DNA from: a bacterium Scap17
GTDB taxonomy: Bacteria; Pseudomonadota; Gammaproteobacteria; Pseudomonadales; Halomonadaceae
Assembly: GCA_013376735.1 (NCBI GenBank)
Contig: VINJ01000001.1
Location: 2,480,001 to 2,544,000, forward strand
Length of the DNA stretch: 64,000 nt
Direction: 5' to 3'
Shown here: positions 41,991 through 51,787 of the stretch, in pieces
How positions within the stretch are numbered: the first letter of the stretch is position 1
How the letters are laid out: every line of letters begins with the position of its first letter
Made by a program: the position numbers and the translations under genes
The notes under the pieces: generated by a model
What the model was told of the DNA's origin: nothing
Databases searched by the model: none
Seen by the model: only the letters and a program-made list of their open reading frames with translations

Positions 41991-43042
41991 CAGGATGGGT
42001 CCTGCGCACGCGAGGAGTCACGTGTCACGACATGCCAGGAAGACTCGACACCACGTGCTGCGGCACGCTTGTCATCCCGCGCCCGCTCCGCCTTGAGCAC
42101 ACGATACTGCAGGCGATTTAGCCATTCGCCGCCCAGCCCCGGCAACGGCAGGAAGGGTGTCGTGCGACTCATCCCCCACAACGCCAGACGCGAACTGCCC
42201 GCCTCGGCAGGACCACGGCCGTGCATGCCGAAGGTATCCGCGATCAGCAGCGTGTTGGCAGGCACCTTGAACAGCGTGGGCGCATTGAGACCGAAGCGAG
42301 CCAGTGCGCCCTCCTCGACCCGGAAGGACCCTCGCTGGGTATAGCGATTGGCATGCTCACGCGCCGTCAGACTCATGTGATATTCCCAATCCAGTCGGCC
42401 CTTGTTCAACTGCGTGGACTGAGGCACGAACATGAAAGGCCCGTTGCGCTCGCTCACCTCCTCCAGGTAAAGCCAGAACTTCATGGTCGGCTGGAAGGTA
42501 TCCACGTGCAGGGACTTCTGCGGGTCTGCCTCATCACTCTCGCGGGCGCCATTGAACACCTTCTCGAGATGCACGATGGGCAGGCGACGATGGCCAGCGC
42601 AGAAACGCAGCAGACGCTTGAGCTGTGGGTCAGCCAACACTTGCTTAGCCACCGGCAGCTCGCTCAGGGTCTCCGGGTCCAGCAATACGCGATGCGTGCG
42701 GGTATCCCCCTGACAACACTCACGTACCTCACCGGGACCGTGATCATGCACGGTTTCAAGCTCGGTCTTGAGTCGCGCGAACAGCTCTGGCGACAGGAAG
42801 TCCTGCTTGAGTAGATAGCCATCACGCAGATAGGCTTCACGCTCCGCTGTCGGCACGCCTCGACTCAACATGGCCATGCGCCAGCGCATGATCCGAGACG
42901 CCGCCTTCACCCGCCAGACGTGCAGCCCGCGGCGATTCAGACGCTCGCTCCCGATCAGCGGATTGGCGATGAAGGACTTGGCACCGGTGAATAGCGCAAG
43001 GCCCCACAGGGGAGCCTTGAGCAGAAATCGTGAACGGGACAT
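41990..43042 (-). CDS. Phytanoyl-CoA dioxygenase (PhyH)-like Fe(II)/2-oxoglutarate oxygenase
   Basis: 350 residues, AAGGAA 4 bases before the ATG. The facial triad is likely the H and D of LHVDTFQPTMKFWLYLEE (near residue 178) and the H of ADTFGMHGRGPAEAGSSRLAL (near 273), with the following arginine for 2-oxoglutarate. The N-terminal 60 residues contain a hydrophobic segment and a basic stretch, perhaps a membrane association. It stands within the polysaccharide locus between glycosyltransferases and may hydroxylate a sugar or lipid-linked intermediate, or be unrelated cargo. Confidence 0.78.
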   Translation of the reverse strand: MSRSRFLLKAPLWGLALFTGAKSFIANPLIGSERLNRRGLHVWRVKAASRIMRWRMAMLSRGVPTAEREAYLRDGYLLKQDFLSPELFARLKTELETVHDHGPGEVRECCQGDTRTHRVLLDPETLSELPVAKQVLADPQLKRLLRFCAGHRRLPIVHLEKVFNGARESDEADPQKSLHVDTFQPTMKFWLYLEEVSERNGPFMFVPQSTQLNKGRLDWEYHMSLTAREHANRYTQRGSFRVEEGALARFGLNAPTLFKVPANTLLIADTFGMHGRGPAEAGSSRLALWGMSRTTPFLPLPGLGGEWLNRLQYRVLKAERARDDKRAAARGVESSWHVVTRDSSRAQDPS

Positions 43043-43103
43043 GGCGTTCCTTGCGAGACGATGTTCAATAGGCAGCTACAGGCATGACGGGACGGCACTC
43101 TGC

Positions 43104-45470
43104 TCAGCGTAACGAAAAGTCCTCGTGGACGAGAGTCAGGTTGGGGTTGTAGGCCGGATCATTATCCAGCTGCTCTGCCCAAGTAGTGCGCATGTACTCA
43201 CATTCAGAGAGCCAGCGTGCTCGCTTCTTCGGCGTATCATCAGCCCCCCTCGAGATGGATTCGTGATGATACAGCTCTGCATAGGGCGTCCACAGATTTC
43301 GGTATCCCGCTTCTCGCACCTTGAGACATAGGTCTACATCGTTGTACGCCACGGCGAGCTTTTCTTCATTGAGGCCGTTAACCTCATCAAAGACCGAACG
43401 TCTCAACAGCAGACAGGCTGCGGTAACTGCGGACAGATTCTGAGTAGATTTCAGTCGTCCCTGAAAACCATCTTCATCACGGTTGAAGAAGCGGTGGGCA
43501 TGTCCGGCAATGCTTCCAAGACCCAGGATCACGCCAGCATGCTGAATCGTGCCATTGGGATAATAAAGCTTGGCGCCGACACATCCGATGTCAGGACGAC
43601 AGACCTGCGACACCATTTCCGTCAGCCATTCACCGTTCATCGGCTCAATATCATTGTTGACCAACCCGATGATATCGCCACGTGCCTCGCGGGCACCGAA
43701 ATTGTTGATCGCTGAATAATTGAAAGGCTCGTCCCAGTGCAGTACTCGTACGCGCTCATCGCGTGCGGCAACTTCGCGCATATAGGCAAGTGTCTGCGGA
43801 CAAGTGCTTTGATTGTCGAGAATCAACAACTCGAAATGCCGATACTCGGTATGCGCAAGGATGGCATCGACACACGGCTTGAGAATCTCTACCCCGTCCC
43901 GGGTGGGGACCAGCAACGATACCAAGGGTTGTGATTCCGGCAATTGCCATCTCACGCGAACGTTCTCTCCGACAACATCCTTGGCCTCTACCAATACCTT
44001 GCCCGGTTCAGCGACAGCCGCCACATCATGGCGTGCAAGGTAGTCACTCACACGTGCCAGATGCCGTGTCCCCCAGCTTCCTTGGTCGGACACTGCTAAG
44101 GAAAGATAATTGTCGGGAACATGCACCAGTACCTGGGGAACCCGCCACGCCAGCGACTGATGGCTCTTGTGAGCCGGTTCAATCATCTCCAGTGCCAGCT
44201 GATGGATAAGATCGGCAGTGTCCACTGTCGCGGCATGTCCCGTCCCCAGAGAATGGCGGCAGGCCTGCCACTGCTCACGAGACCAAAGCCCCAGATGCCC
44301 CAGATACGGTTTGGAAAGCAATAGATCCGGATTCCAGCCAGGCTTGAAGTTCGGTGAATGGCGATGTCCAGCCGAATCAAGACGATCTTCATCGCAATAC
44401 AGAAAACCGGCCTGCGGTATCTCCCCCAACAACTCTACGAAGCGTGACAGCGCTTCAGAAGCGAGTGCAGCACCCACCGTCATCAACCCGACCCAGTCCC
44501 CCAGCATCTCGCTACTGATTGCTTCAATCTGGCCCGCTACGCCATCGGATGAGCTCTCCTCCTCTGTCAGCAGCCTGACGCGCACATCACTCTCGCAGGC
44601 GACAACTAACCAATCATGCTGCTGAACGGCCTTGTTCGTCGCTGAGACCACTAACTCCCACTGTATATGCGTCTGAGCTACCAGACTCGCTAGACTATTG
44701 CCAAAGGCTTCCTCGCTGACATTTTCATCAATCAGCATTCCCAGGCTGAACACTATATCAACATCGCTTTCAGCCGCTGAGCGAGCAGTAGTGGTAACAT
44801 TCGTCAGGCTTAGTCCCGGTGATTCGACCATTCCAATCCACTTAGAGTAATCTGACATAATATAGGGATTGAAATGCAAAAACGTCGAATCATAGTAATC
44901 TAGCGCTATCTCCTTCCATGTTAGACGATGCGTATGAGCTTCATGATCAAGTAACGATAATATTTCTTTCCTGGTCAACCCTCTACAGACGCGATGATTA
45001 GTGGCCAAGCGCTGTATTAATCGATCTTTTGCAAAGCGTGGTGTCAGCCATACCAGCCTGAAATGTTTGAGACGGAAAGTGCCACGGCTGTTGATGGGGC
45101 ATAGTGTGATACGTCTTACTCCACGTGGCACTCTCAGCATGCGACGCGTGATCTTGCCTGCTCTCAGCGGCAACTCCACCGTATGAATTCGATCGACCGT
45201 TTCAAAAGTGATGACCGCCGCAGCCCCGGTGACTGAGCGCTCCATGTCTATTTCGACCATGTTCCAGCCTGGCAACGGCCGAGGCCCTTCCCAGAGAAAA
45301 GCGGGTGTGCTGGAAAGCGAACGCCAATCCCCATCGTCAAGAGGCGCAAGGTCACTATCGATTCGCAGGTAACGCGGTACGCGGATATGCAGAGGCAGTG
45401 AAAGAAAGGTAGGGGCTTTGGCAGCGGAGGACTGGAGCTGTGATCCCTCAAGAAACGGTGGTGTCGGCAA
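43104..45470 (-). CDS. Large glycosyltransferase with C-terminal GT2 domain
   Basis: 788 residues. The start is a TTG at 45470: an in-frame TAA lies five codons upstream, no ATG precedes residue 71, and GGAAG is 6 bases upstream. Residues 1-190 are a beta-rich N-terminal region. A first GT2-like region (about 235-380) contains YCDEDRLD but lacks the usual opening motif. The second, complete GT2 domain (about 510-740) has PLVSLLVPTRDG, LLILDNQST, the NND of GLVNNDIEPMNGEW and AYNDVDLCLKVREAGYRN. It likely adds one or two sugars. Tandem GT2 proteins of this kind are common in rhamnose-rich polymer loci. Confidence 0.82.
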   Translation of the reverse strand: MPTPPFLEGSQLQSSAAKAPTFLSLPLHIRVPRYLRIDSDLAPLDDGDWRSLSSTPAFLWEGPRPLPGWNMVEIDMERSVTGAAAVITFETVDRIHTVELPLRAGKITRRMLRVPRGVRRITLCPINSRGTFRLKHFRLVWLTPRFAKDRLIQRLATNHRVCRGLTRKEILSLLDHEAHTHRLTWKEIALDYYDSTFLHFNPYIMSDYSKWIGMVESPGLSLTNVTTTARSAAESDVDIVFSLGMLIDENVSEEAFGNSLASLVAQTHIQWELVVSATNKAVQQHDWLVVACESDVRVRLLTEEESSSDGVAGQIEAISSEMLGDWVGLMTVGAALASEALSRFVELLGEIPQAGFLYCDEDRLDSAGHRHSPNFKPGWNPDLLLSKPYLGHLGLWSREQWQACRHSLGTGHAATVDTADLIHQLALEMIEPAHKSHQSLAWRVPQVLVHVPDNYLSLAVSDQGSWGTRHLARVSDYLARHDVAAVAEPGKVLVEAKDVVGENVRVRWQLPESQPLVSLLVPTRDGVEILKPCVDAILAHTEYRHFELLILDNQSTCPQTLAYMREVAARDERVRVLHWDEPFNYSAINNFGAREARGDIIGLVNNDIEPMNGEWLTEMVSQVCRPDIGCVGAKLYYPNGTIQHAGVILGLGSIAGHAHRFFNRDEDGFQGRLKSTQNLSAVTAACLLLRRSVFDEVNGLNEEKLAVAYNDVDLCLKVREAGYRNLWTPYAELYHHESISRGADDTPKKRARWLSECEYMRTTWAEQLDNDPAYNPNLTLVHEDFSLR

Positions 45471-45590
45471 AACTTTCTTCCATTACAGGTAAAAGATGAC
45501 AGAGAAAATTGATGTCGAACGACCATACGACAAAACTCTTCCCGCTACACAGGGCGAAGTCAAAGACTGCATCATCATCTGAGGAGGGCT

Positions 45591-47006
45591 TCAGTGTGCG
45601 GTGATATCATCACATGAAGCATCGGAAGAATTTATCTGCTCCAAGACCAATTTCTTGTCCGCAATGCGCCGTTGCATCTTCTTGATGCCTCCCCCCCCGG
45701 GGCGAGCCTCCAATGCCTTTTGAAGCAGCAGTAAGGCATCATCCAGCAGGCCCTGTTGCTCAAAATAGGCGCCCAATTCTCGAAGCCGGTCGGCTTCTTT
45801 CATTTTGCTGCTGGCGATGATGCCACGCGCGCGCGCACTCAATCCTGTCCGTGCGTCTGGCTCCTCAAAATCAAGGCCCAGGAGATCCAGAAGTTTCAGG
45901 AAGGCATAGCCCTGACTACCACTCTGATATTGTGACAAAGCCTCCTCCTTGATAGCGTCCAACTCCTTGGGACACTGCGCCTCAAGGTATGACAAGGGAC
46001 GATAAGGGTTGCACAATTCAGCTGTACGCGCCCTTTTCTTGCCCTGAGGAGGAAAAAGTACATCTCGGTCCAATGATGGGAAGCGCTGCATGACAGGTTC
46101 CATCGCGGAGAGGAACATGTCATTTATTTCTTGGTACAGTGGCCCAGGGATGTCCTGACTCCCCAGCGAATCTTCCTCAGGGTGTTGATCCGAGTATGCC
46201 TGTAAAGCCCTATCGATTTCACGACCAATCTTGGGCGGGAGTTCGTCAAGTACAGTATTCAGGATGCGCTTGAGTTCAAGCGCAGAGCGCACATAACTGC
46301 GGTTAGTGATTGTGCGCTCAGGTAGCAATGTCTTAATATTCGACAATGTCATGCCTAGTGCTTTCAGAAATAACGACTCTATTTGCGGCTGATCGACACT
46401 TGGCTTATGATAAGTTATGAAGTGACAATTATCATCGCCAAAGTAATGTGCCCACTGTATCAGCGGTATCCCTGCACGGCTATGCTTTGCGGTACTCATT
46501 ACTTGGGCCAGATGACTGGAGAGACGCCATGTCGCGTCATGTCGCTTGATACCCTGATTATAATTTCCCATTAAGTAATCAATTGGGGCGCGCACGAAAG
46601 AAATAACACGAATTGTCTCTGGCTCTAGCCCGAGTTTTTCATGTAACAAGGTATGAAATGCTTGTGCTTGATTGAAGAACGACTCAGAGGAAAGGACAAG
46701 CTTCATATTCTTCTTACGAGCATGTGACATCCACTTGTTAAGGAGTAATGTAGCAGACTCTAAGTTATTCTCTCGCAAGGCTGATGCCAATTGACCATGA
46801 CCACCTGAAACACCATTTTGGTCGGCACCATGCTCCGGATAATAATATCCAAATTTTGCTAACGAGTTACATGTATGAAGCATAAACTTTTGCAGAGCGG
46901 AGGACCCAGCTTTAGGTGAACCTATATGCAAGTATAGTTTTATAGATTTAGGTGTATCTCCTATAAACTTATTATGCGGAGAGATCCATTTCCTTAAAAT
47001 ACTCAT
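45591..47006 (-). CDS. P-loop sulfotransferase-like protein with C-terminal repeat region
   Basis: 471 residues, with AGAGGAAG before the ATG. The 5'-phosphosulfate-binding loop is YLHIGSPKAGSSALQKF near residues 26-42. The 3'-phosphate-binding region is probably VISFVRAPIDYLMGNYN near 133-149. The last 80 residues (EADRLRELGAYFEQQGLLDD, then ALEARPGGGG) look like one or two TPR-type helices, an uncommon addition. It probably transfers sulfate from PAPS to a polysaccharide. A poly-G/GGGG stretch occurs near residue 438. Confidence 0.72.
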   Translation of the reverse strand: MSILRKWISPHNKFIGDTPKSIKLYLHIGSPKAGSSALQKFMLHTCNSLAKFGYYYPEHGADQNGVSGGHGQLASALRENNLESATLLLNKWMSHARKKNMKLVLSSESFFNQAQAFHTLLHEKLGLEPETIRVISFVRAPIDYLMGNYNQGIKRHDATWRLSSHLAQVMSTAKHSRAGIPLIQWAHYFGDDNCHFITYHKPSVDQPQIESLFLKALGMTLSNIKTLLPERTITNRSYVRSALELKRILNTVLDELPPKIGREIDRALQAYSDQHPEEDSLGSQDIPGPLYQEINDMFLSAMEPVMQRFPSLDRDVLFPPQGKKRARTAELCNPYRPLSYLEAQCPKELDAIKEEALSQYQSGSQGYAFLKLLDLLGLDFEEPDARTGLSARARGIIASSKMKEADRLRELGAYFEQQGLLDDALLLLQKALEARPGGGGIKKMQRRIADKKLVLEQINSSDASCDDITAH

Positions 47007-47128
47007 ATACTTCCTCTAAATAACACGATTAAATCAACAAGATATAAAGTTACAAAATCAGCCAGCTCCGCATAGACCCTATTTCATCCCTGCAACTGCT
47101 CAGACAACAAAACACAAAGAAAGCAATT

Positions 47129-48736
47129 TTACTTAATACCAAGGCGATCAAACTGTCTAAAAACTTGTTCTAGTGATACGGCGTCTTTAATATTCGAGTA
47201 TTTAGGTGTAAAATCGAACAATATAGATTGATCTAAGCCAGCTGAAGAATTTTCGATATCAGATGCAACATACTCTGACACCATATTTATCAACCTTTCA
47301 TTGCCATCAAAACTAAATTCTTTTATATACTTCCCCTCATTAAAGGTTGCTGCATCATCTCTGAGCTTGGATATATTCTCTTCATAATAAACATCAGTGA
47401 AAACTCCCCTCCTTCTCAAGAAAATCATTAAAGCCATTTCAAAATGACCAATACTAACGTTAGACTTCACTATAAATTTTTCATCAAGATTATCATCACC
47501 TAAAACAGAAAACAGAAAATCTCTGGCGCAATCTCGGTGCGATAAATTCTTATCTTCTCTCACAACGACCTTAGATGCTTTTAGGTGTTTGCGTATTAGC
47601 GTTAAAGTTGCATTATACTTCAATAGATGTGACTTGTCAGAAATAACAAACTCATTAACAAAGTCCTCCAACCCCCCCTCATATTTGTCTTCTACAATAT
47701 TAAAAAACCCGACTACTACAGCTTGACAATATGCAGACTCTAAAAAACGGTACAAATTCTTAAGATAAATATATATGTGTATAGGGCGATTTAGATCTTC
47801 AATAAAGGTGTTGAAACTTTCAATAAAATTCTCTTCTTCGATTTTAACGGAGATCATCTCGCTAGATATAACTATAGGTGAACATTTATCAACTTCACAC
47901 TTGAAATTCTCAGCCACCCTACCCGAAAAATTATGAGAGACAAGCTGATGATGCGCTCTTGCGTTATCAGGTCTACCTGAGCACGGATATATAATATTTG
48001 AAAAACCATGAGATCTGAACGTATCTTGGATCGAAGTACTACCTACTTTCGGCCAGCCGCAGTGTATAAAAATGGGGGCGCTTGAAGCTAAGTTTTTTTT
48101 ATAGATACCTGATTTCTGCATATTCAACCATCGATTTGATACTCCACTTACCCTTACGTACTTATTTTTTGATAGCACATTACTAAAACTAATCTTTCGA
48201 ACCTTATGGCAATACTGAGAGTTTTTTATTATTTTCGTTAGTACTCCTGGTCCTGTACAGTTTATTACATCATGATTGTATCTCCCTTCGCGGTAGTTTA
48301 TTATTATATCATCAATCGCCTGACGTATAAACTCAGATCGAGGGGGGCTAACTATGATTCCATTTGCATAATGAGCTGCAGATGGATCATTACTATACCT
48401 TTCTAAATCGTCCCTGACCAAAACTGCAACATCACCCGTTATATCAATAGAGCTTATATCATCCAATTGGATCGATATATCCAAATATACCCCGCCAAAA
48501 ATATAGCAAATCACGAGCCTCGCAATATCTGACCGCGATGCTGGTATCTTATTATCTTTGAACGCTTGATATAACTCATCCCCAAAACTAAACCTTATAA
48601 TATCCAGCAAATACTCATCATCGAATAACTTGAACTGATTACCAGAATCTTCAACTGTTTTTTTAGTATACTCACTAGCTTTTAGCAATTCTCCGGAAAG
48701 TTCTTTTCGAGAGTGAAAGTATTGAAAATATAGCAC
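47129..48736 (-). CDS. Fusion of GT32-like glycosyltransferase and sulfotransferase
   Basis: 535 residues, clearly AT-rich compared with the core genome. Residues 1-175 resemble the OCH1/GT32 DXD glycosyltransferases (ASRSDIARLVICYIFGGVYL then DISIQ, with the family aspartates). From residue 221 a second domain begins with the sulfotransferase P-loop FIHCGWPKVGSTSIQDTF, the same style as the neighbouring sulfotransferases. The start is a GTG at 48736; no better start is visible. One polypeptide could add a sugar and sulfate it. This domain pair is not a combination I recognise. Confidence 0.65.
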   Translation of the reverse strand: MLYFQYFHSRKELSGELLKASEYTKKTVEDSGNQFKLFDDEYLLDIIRFSFGDELYQAFKDNKIPASRSDIARLVICYIFGGVYLDISIQLDDISSIDITGDVAVLVRDDLERYSNDPSAAHYANGIIVSPPRSEFIRQAIDDIIINYREGRYNHDVINCTGPGVLTKIIKNSQYCHKVRKISFSNVLSKNKYVRVSGVSNRWLNMQKSGIYKKNLASSAPIFIHCGWPKVGSTSIQDTFRSHGFSNIIYPCSGRPDNARAHHQLVSHNFSGRVAENFKCEVDKCSPIVISSEMISVKIEEENFIESFNTFIEDLNRPIHIYIYLKNLYRFLESAYCQAVVVGFFNIVEDKYEGGLEDFVNEFVISDKSHLLKYNATLTLIRKHLKASKVVVREDKNLSHRDCARDFLFSVLGDDNLDEKFIVKSNVSIGHFEMALMIFLRRRGVFTDVYYEENISKLRDDAATFNEGKYIKEFSFDGNERLINMVSEYVASDIENSSAGLDQSILFDFTPKYSNIKDAVSLEQVFRQFDRLGIK

Positions 48737-48917
48737 AATTAACCACCATGGAGTTAGACAAGGAGAACAATGTACAACAATTCAAAAGCAAAAAGCATCA
48801 AATACGACCAGGCATTATCTTGCAAATCAAGCTGGCGCCATTTACTCCAAAATATAACTATAAATTGAGAAAGGGCAGCAATGGCTGTAGTCAACCATCA
48901 CTGCCAGGGAAAAGTAT

Positions 48918-49853
48918 TCAACCCAAATCATTCAATTCTAATTTATTTTCAGATATACAGTTCACAGGATAATAGGAAGTCTTTATTAAACTAGACCCTG
49001 ATAAACCAAACCACTCTATAAGCCTTTGATTACCCTGCTTGAAATGAGCATCAAACGCCTGCTGCTCCGCAACAGAGAACAGCATGTGCTTGTCCTGGTC
49101 ACGATCGAGCGTCTCTGACAGAGAGATAATCTTGTCTCTGCGGCGAACAAATTCAGCATTGCCCATCTGACCACGACCAAATCTCTGTACCAACGGCAGA
49201 CAGCGAGTCGGCAGCGACGGATTGACGATGGCTGTCTCATCGGCCTGATTGGCACCGGGACGATAATCAATGCCGAATGAGGCCAGGAAATCCTGTACCA
49301 CCTGTCGGCTATAGGGAATCACGGAGAGGTTCTCTCCACCGACGTGCTTTTCCCACTGACGAACGTGATTCAGATAGTTCAACCAGCTCACATTGCGCAT
49401 GGCGAGGGTGAACAGTGACGCCCCGTAGCGGATGTTGGGGTCTTTCACCAACTGATTGAACAGCGACAACAACAGCTCCGACTGCGGGCGTACTGTGAAG
49501 ATGACCTTGACCGTCTCGAAATGCTCCGCGACGAATACCTTGAACCGCGGGTTGTTGAAATACATCGGCGACAGCTCGGAAGACAGCAATACGCTTGCAG
49601 CTGAGCTTGCCTGCATCTCTACACGTAACTTCTCCAGGGCATCCGCTGGCGACATGTCGCTCTGATAGGCACCACTACCTTTGAAGGACAACGCAAAGGG
49701 ATGATGAGAGTGATCAGGCCATTGCAGAGATTGCGGATAGAGGATTCCCTTGGCAAGGAAATCCTCATGTTGTGCCTGTATCTGCGACTGAACGGCAGAT
49801 GTCCCCGTCTTGGACCAACCAACGTGAAGGTACAGAGTATCTTTTTTCATCAT
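48918..49853 (-). CDS. P-loop sulfotransferase-like protein
   Basis: 311 residues. The PAPS-binding loop LYLHVGWSKTGTSAVQSQ is at residues 7-24, and a second conserved stretch FTVRPQSELLLSLFNQLV is near 121-138. The start overlaps the end of the upstream RgpF-type gene by 4 bases (ATGA), so the two are co-translated. It is closest in style to the other sulfotransferases of the locus at 45591 and in the 47129 fusion. Confidence 0.75.
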   Translation of the reverse strand: MMKKDTLYLHVGWSKTGTSAVQSQIQAQHEDFLAKGILYPQSLQWPDHSHHPFALSFKGSGAYQSDMSPADALEKLRVEMQASSAASVLLSSELSPMYFNNPRFKVFVAEHFETVKVIFTVRPQSELLLSLFNQLVKDPNIRYGASLFTLAMRNVSWLNYLNHVRQWEKHVGGENLSVIPYSRQVVQDFLASFGIDYRPGANQADETAIVNPSLPTRCLPLVQRFGRGQMGNAEFVRRRDKIISLSETLDRDQDKHMLFSVAEQQAFDAHFKQGNQRLIEWFGLSGSSLIKTSYYPVNCISENKLELNDLG

Positions 49854-51775
49854 TCACCAATAAACGGGTTGCGGCCGATCTGGCTTACCAGAGCGCCCCA
49901 TTTCAGAATCTGGGCTTCGTCGAGTGCATCTTTGCCCGTCAGCACATCTGGCATACCCAGGGAGCGCCACTTGTCCATCGGATGAAGAATATGGAAGGTC
50001 GCCAGGCCCATGTCGCCTGGGCGCTGTGCATCGGCCACGACATTGTCACCGATATGCAGATGGCGCCGTCCCTCTTCACGAGCCAGGTCCTCCTTGACCA
50101 TCGCCCACATGGTGCCACTGTCCTTGCGCTTGCCTTCCTCGCTGGACACCATCAGACGGTAAGCCGCCGAGATACCGGCCTTGCGCAGCATCAGACCGAC
50201 CTGGTCACGCGTGTAGTAGGTGTCGGAGATGACCCACAGAATATGCCCGGCTGAACTCAGATGATTGAACAATTCTACCATCTCGTCCTTGGGCTGGATC
50301 ATCGCGAGATCCAATTCGAACTCACGCTTCATCCATCCCTGCGCGACATCCTTGCTGACCTTGTACACATCCGCCAATTCGTCATAGATGGCGTCGATCC
50401 GGATATCACCCTGGAAGTTGGCACGCTTGCGCAGCGTAAACTCCGCCTCATTGCGCGTCTTCACGAAATCATGAGCTGAGGTGGCGATACCCTGCGCCAC
50501 CAGCCACTTGCCCAACTTCAGCTTGGCATAATCCGGTACGGTGAATTCGCGACGCACCAGCGTATCGAAGACATCGAAGCTGATGATCTGATGTGCCTGG
50601 ATGGCCGGAATGTGCTGCTCGATGGAGCCGTGATAACTCGCGGTGATGTAACTCTGGTCTACCGTAAACTCCCCACCCGACGGGTAATAGAAGAACTGAC
50701 GGTAGCCCAAGTTTTCCGCCTGAGCGCCGAGAATACGTTCCAGCGCGTGCAGCTTGGAGCCATCGTTGGGCAGGGGTTCATCGGGGAAGTCTTCGTATTT
50801 CCAGCCCTTGCCGATGATGCCCTCAAGCGCCTGTGGGCGCGCCCAGAACATGCCGCCTGCGGGATAGCTCAGGAAGTCGCTAACATGATCGATCTCCAGC
50901 GCCTGCTGCCACTCGCGCATGAAGCCCTTGTTCATGGTCTGGTGATTCACCCAGCTGGGCATCATCCAGAATGTCGTCGGGTAATAGACACCGAGAGTCA
51001 CGTCAGCAGCGAAGGCATTGAGCGCGCGCTTGACGACGGACTTGTCACTCAGCAGAAATTCAGTGAGGTAATCGGCCCATTGGGTCTGTTCCCGTCCTGA
51101 GTACAGTGACTTCTTGGAGTGCAGGTGACAGAAGAGGTCATACTGCGCAAGCACATCGCCATACTCGACCAGCAGCGGACCGAAGTTGCGCCCACGATTG
51201 GGCACGTGACGAATCTCGACACGTCTGACGCAGGCATGCTTCTCGAACGTCTTGCGTGCCAGGGATTCATTCACACCCTTGGCAAGCGTCAGCAGGACAT
51301 CCACCTTGATTGGCATGTCATCCAGCGCATGGGCGAAACGCTCCAGAAAATCCTCGTAGAAGACATGCAGACAGACCGCCATCTTCAATTTGCTGGCTGC
51401 CTCGGTGAGCGTGGTATCCAGTGGCATGCGTGTCTGAGGAACCCAGCGTGGCGTCAAGGGCACATGCTGACGCCCTTCGCGCTTACCATTCTTCAGATAA
51501 TGGAACAGCGGGCTCTGCTGGTCGTAGAACACATCCATGTACATGCGATGGTAGCTTTCTCCATCGAAGGCGGGCGACGGATGAATCGGTGCAAAGCGTG
51601 ACTTGTGGAGATAATCCTTGAAGGCATGCGCCGGAGAGAGGAATTTCTGTCCATAACGCTGCTGATACCAGCTGGCATCGAACAGCCCTAGGGTTTCGGC
51701 TTGCTCGAACTCCCGCCGCTGCGCCTTGGTAAGAGATGCGGAGTTTCGTTTGGTAAAGACATTGAACGGTTTCAT
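49850..51775 (-). CDS. Rhamnan-synthesis F (RgpF)-like protein fused to a HAD hydrolase domain
   Basis: 641 residues. Residues about 130-390 match the RgpF family (VCLHVFYEDFLERF, NRGRNFGPLLVEYG, FCHLHSKKSLYSG), which builds rhamnose-containing glycans. A HAD domain follows: motif I SFDVFDTLVRRE with nucleophile Asp401, motif II WVISDTYYTRDQ and motif IV HIGDNVVADAQRPGDMG. HAD domains of this type are usually attached to another partner; here the matching partner is the separate upstream gene 51788-52843. dTDP-rhamnose genes lie just upstream, supporting a rhamnan-like product. Confidence 0.85.
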   Translation of the reverse strand: MKPFNVFTKRNSASLTKAQRREFEQAETLGLFDASWYQQRYGQKFLSPAHAFKDYLHKSRFAPIHPSPAFDGESYHRMYMDVFYDQQSPLFHYLKNGKREGRQHVPLTPRWVPQTRMPLDTTLTEAASKLKMAVCLHVFYEDFLERFAHALDDMPIKVDVLLTLAKGVNESLARKTFEKHACVRRVEIRHVPNRGRNFGPLLVEYGDVLAQYDLFCHLHSKKSLYSGREQTQWADYLTEFLLSDKSVVKRALNAFAADVTLGVYYPTTFWMMPSWVNHQTMNKGFMREWQQALEIDHVSDFLSYPAGGMFWARPQALEGIIGKGWKYEDFPDEPLPNDGSKLHALERILGAQAENLGYRQFFYYPSGGEFTVDQSYITASYHGSIEQHIPAIQAHQIISFDVFDTLVRREFTVPDYAKLKLGKWLVAQGIATSAHDFVKTRNEAEFTLRKRANFQGDIRIDAIYDELADVYKVSKDVAQGWMKREFELDLAMIQPKDEMVELFNHLSSAGHILWVISDTYYTRDQVGLMLRKAGISAAYRLMVSSEEGKRKDSGTMWAMVKEDLAREEGRRHLHIGDNVVADAQRPGDMGLATFHILHPMDKWRSLGMPDVLTGKDALDEAQILKWGALVSQIGRNPFIGE

Positions 51776-51787
51776 GACAGCTCTCGA

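Noticed and set aside
47007-48917. Insertion sequence or prophage as cause of the AT-rich segment
   Set aside because: No transposase, integrase or terminal inverted repeats were found. The genes fit the polysaccharide locus.
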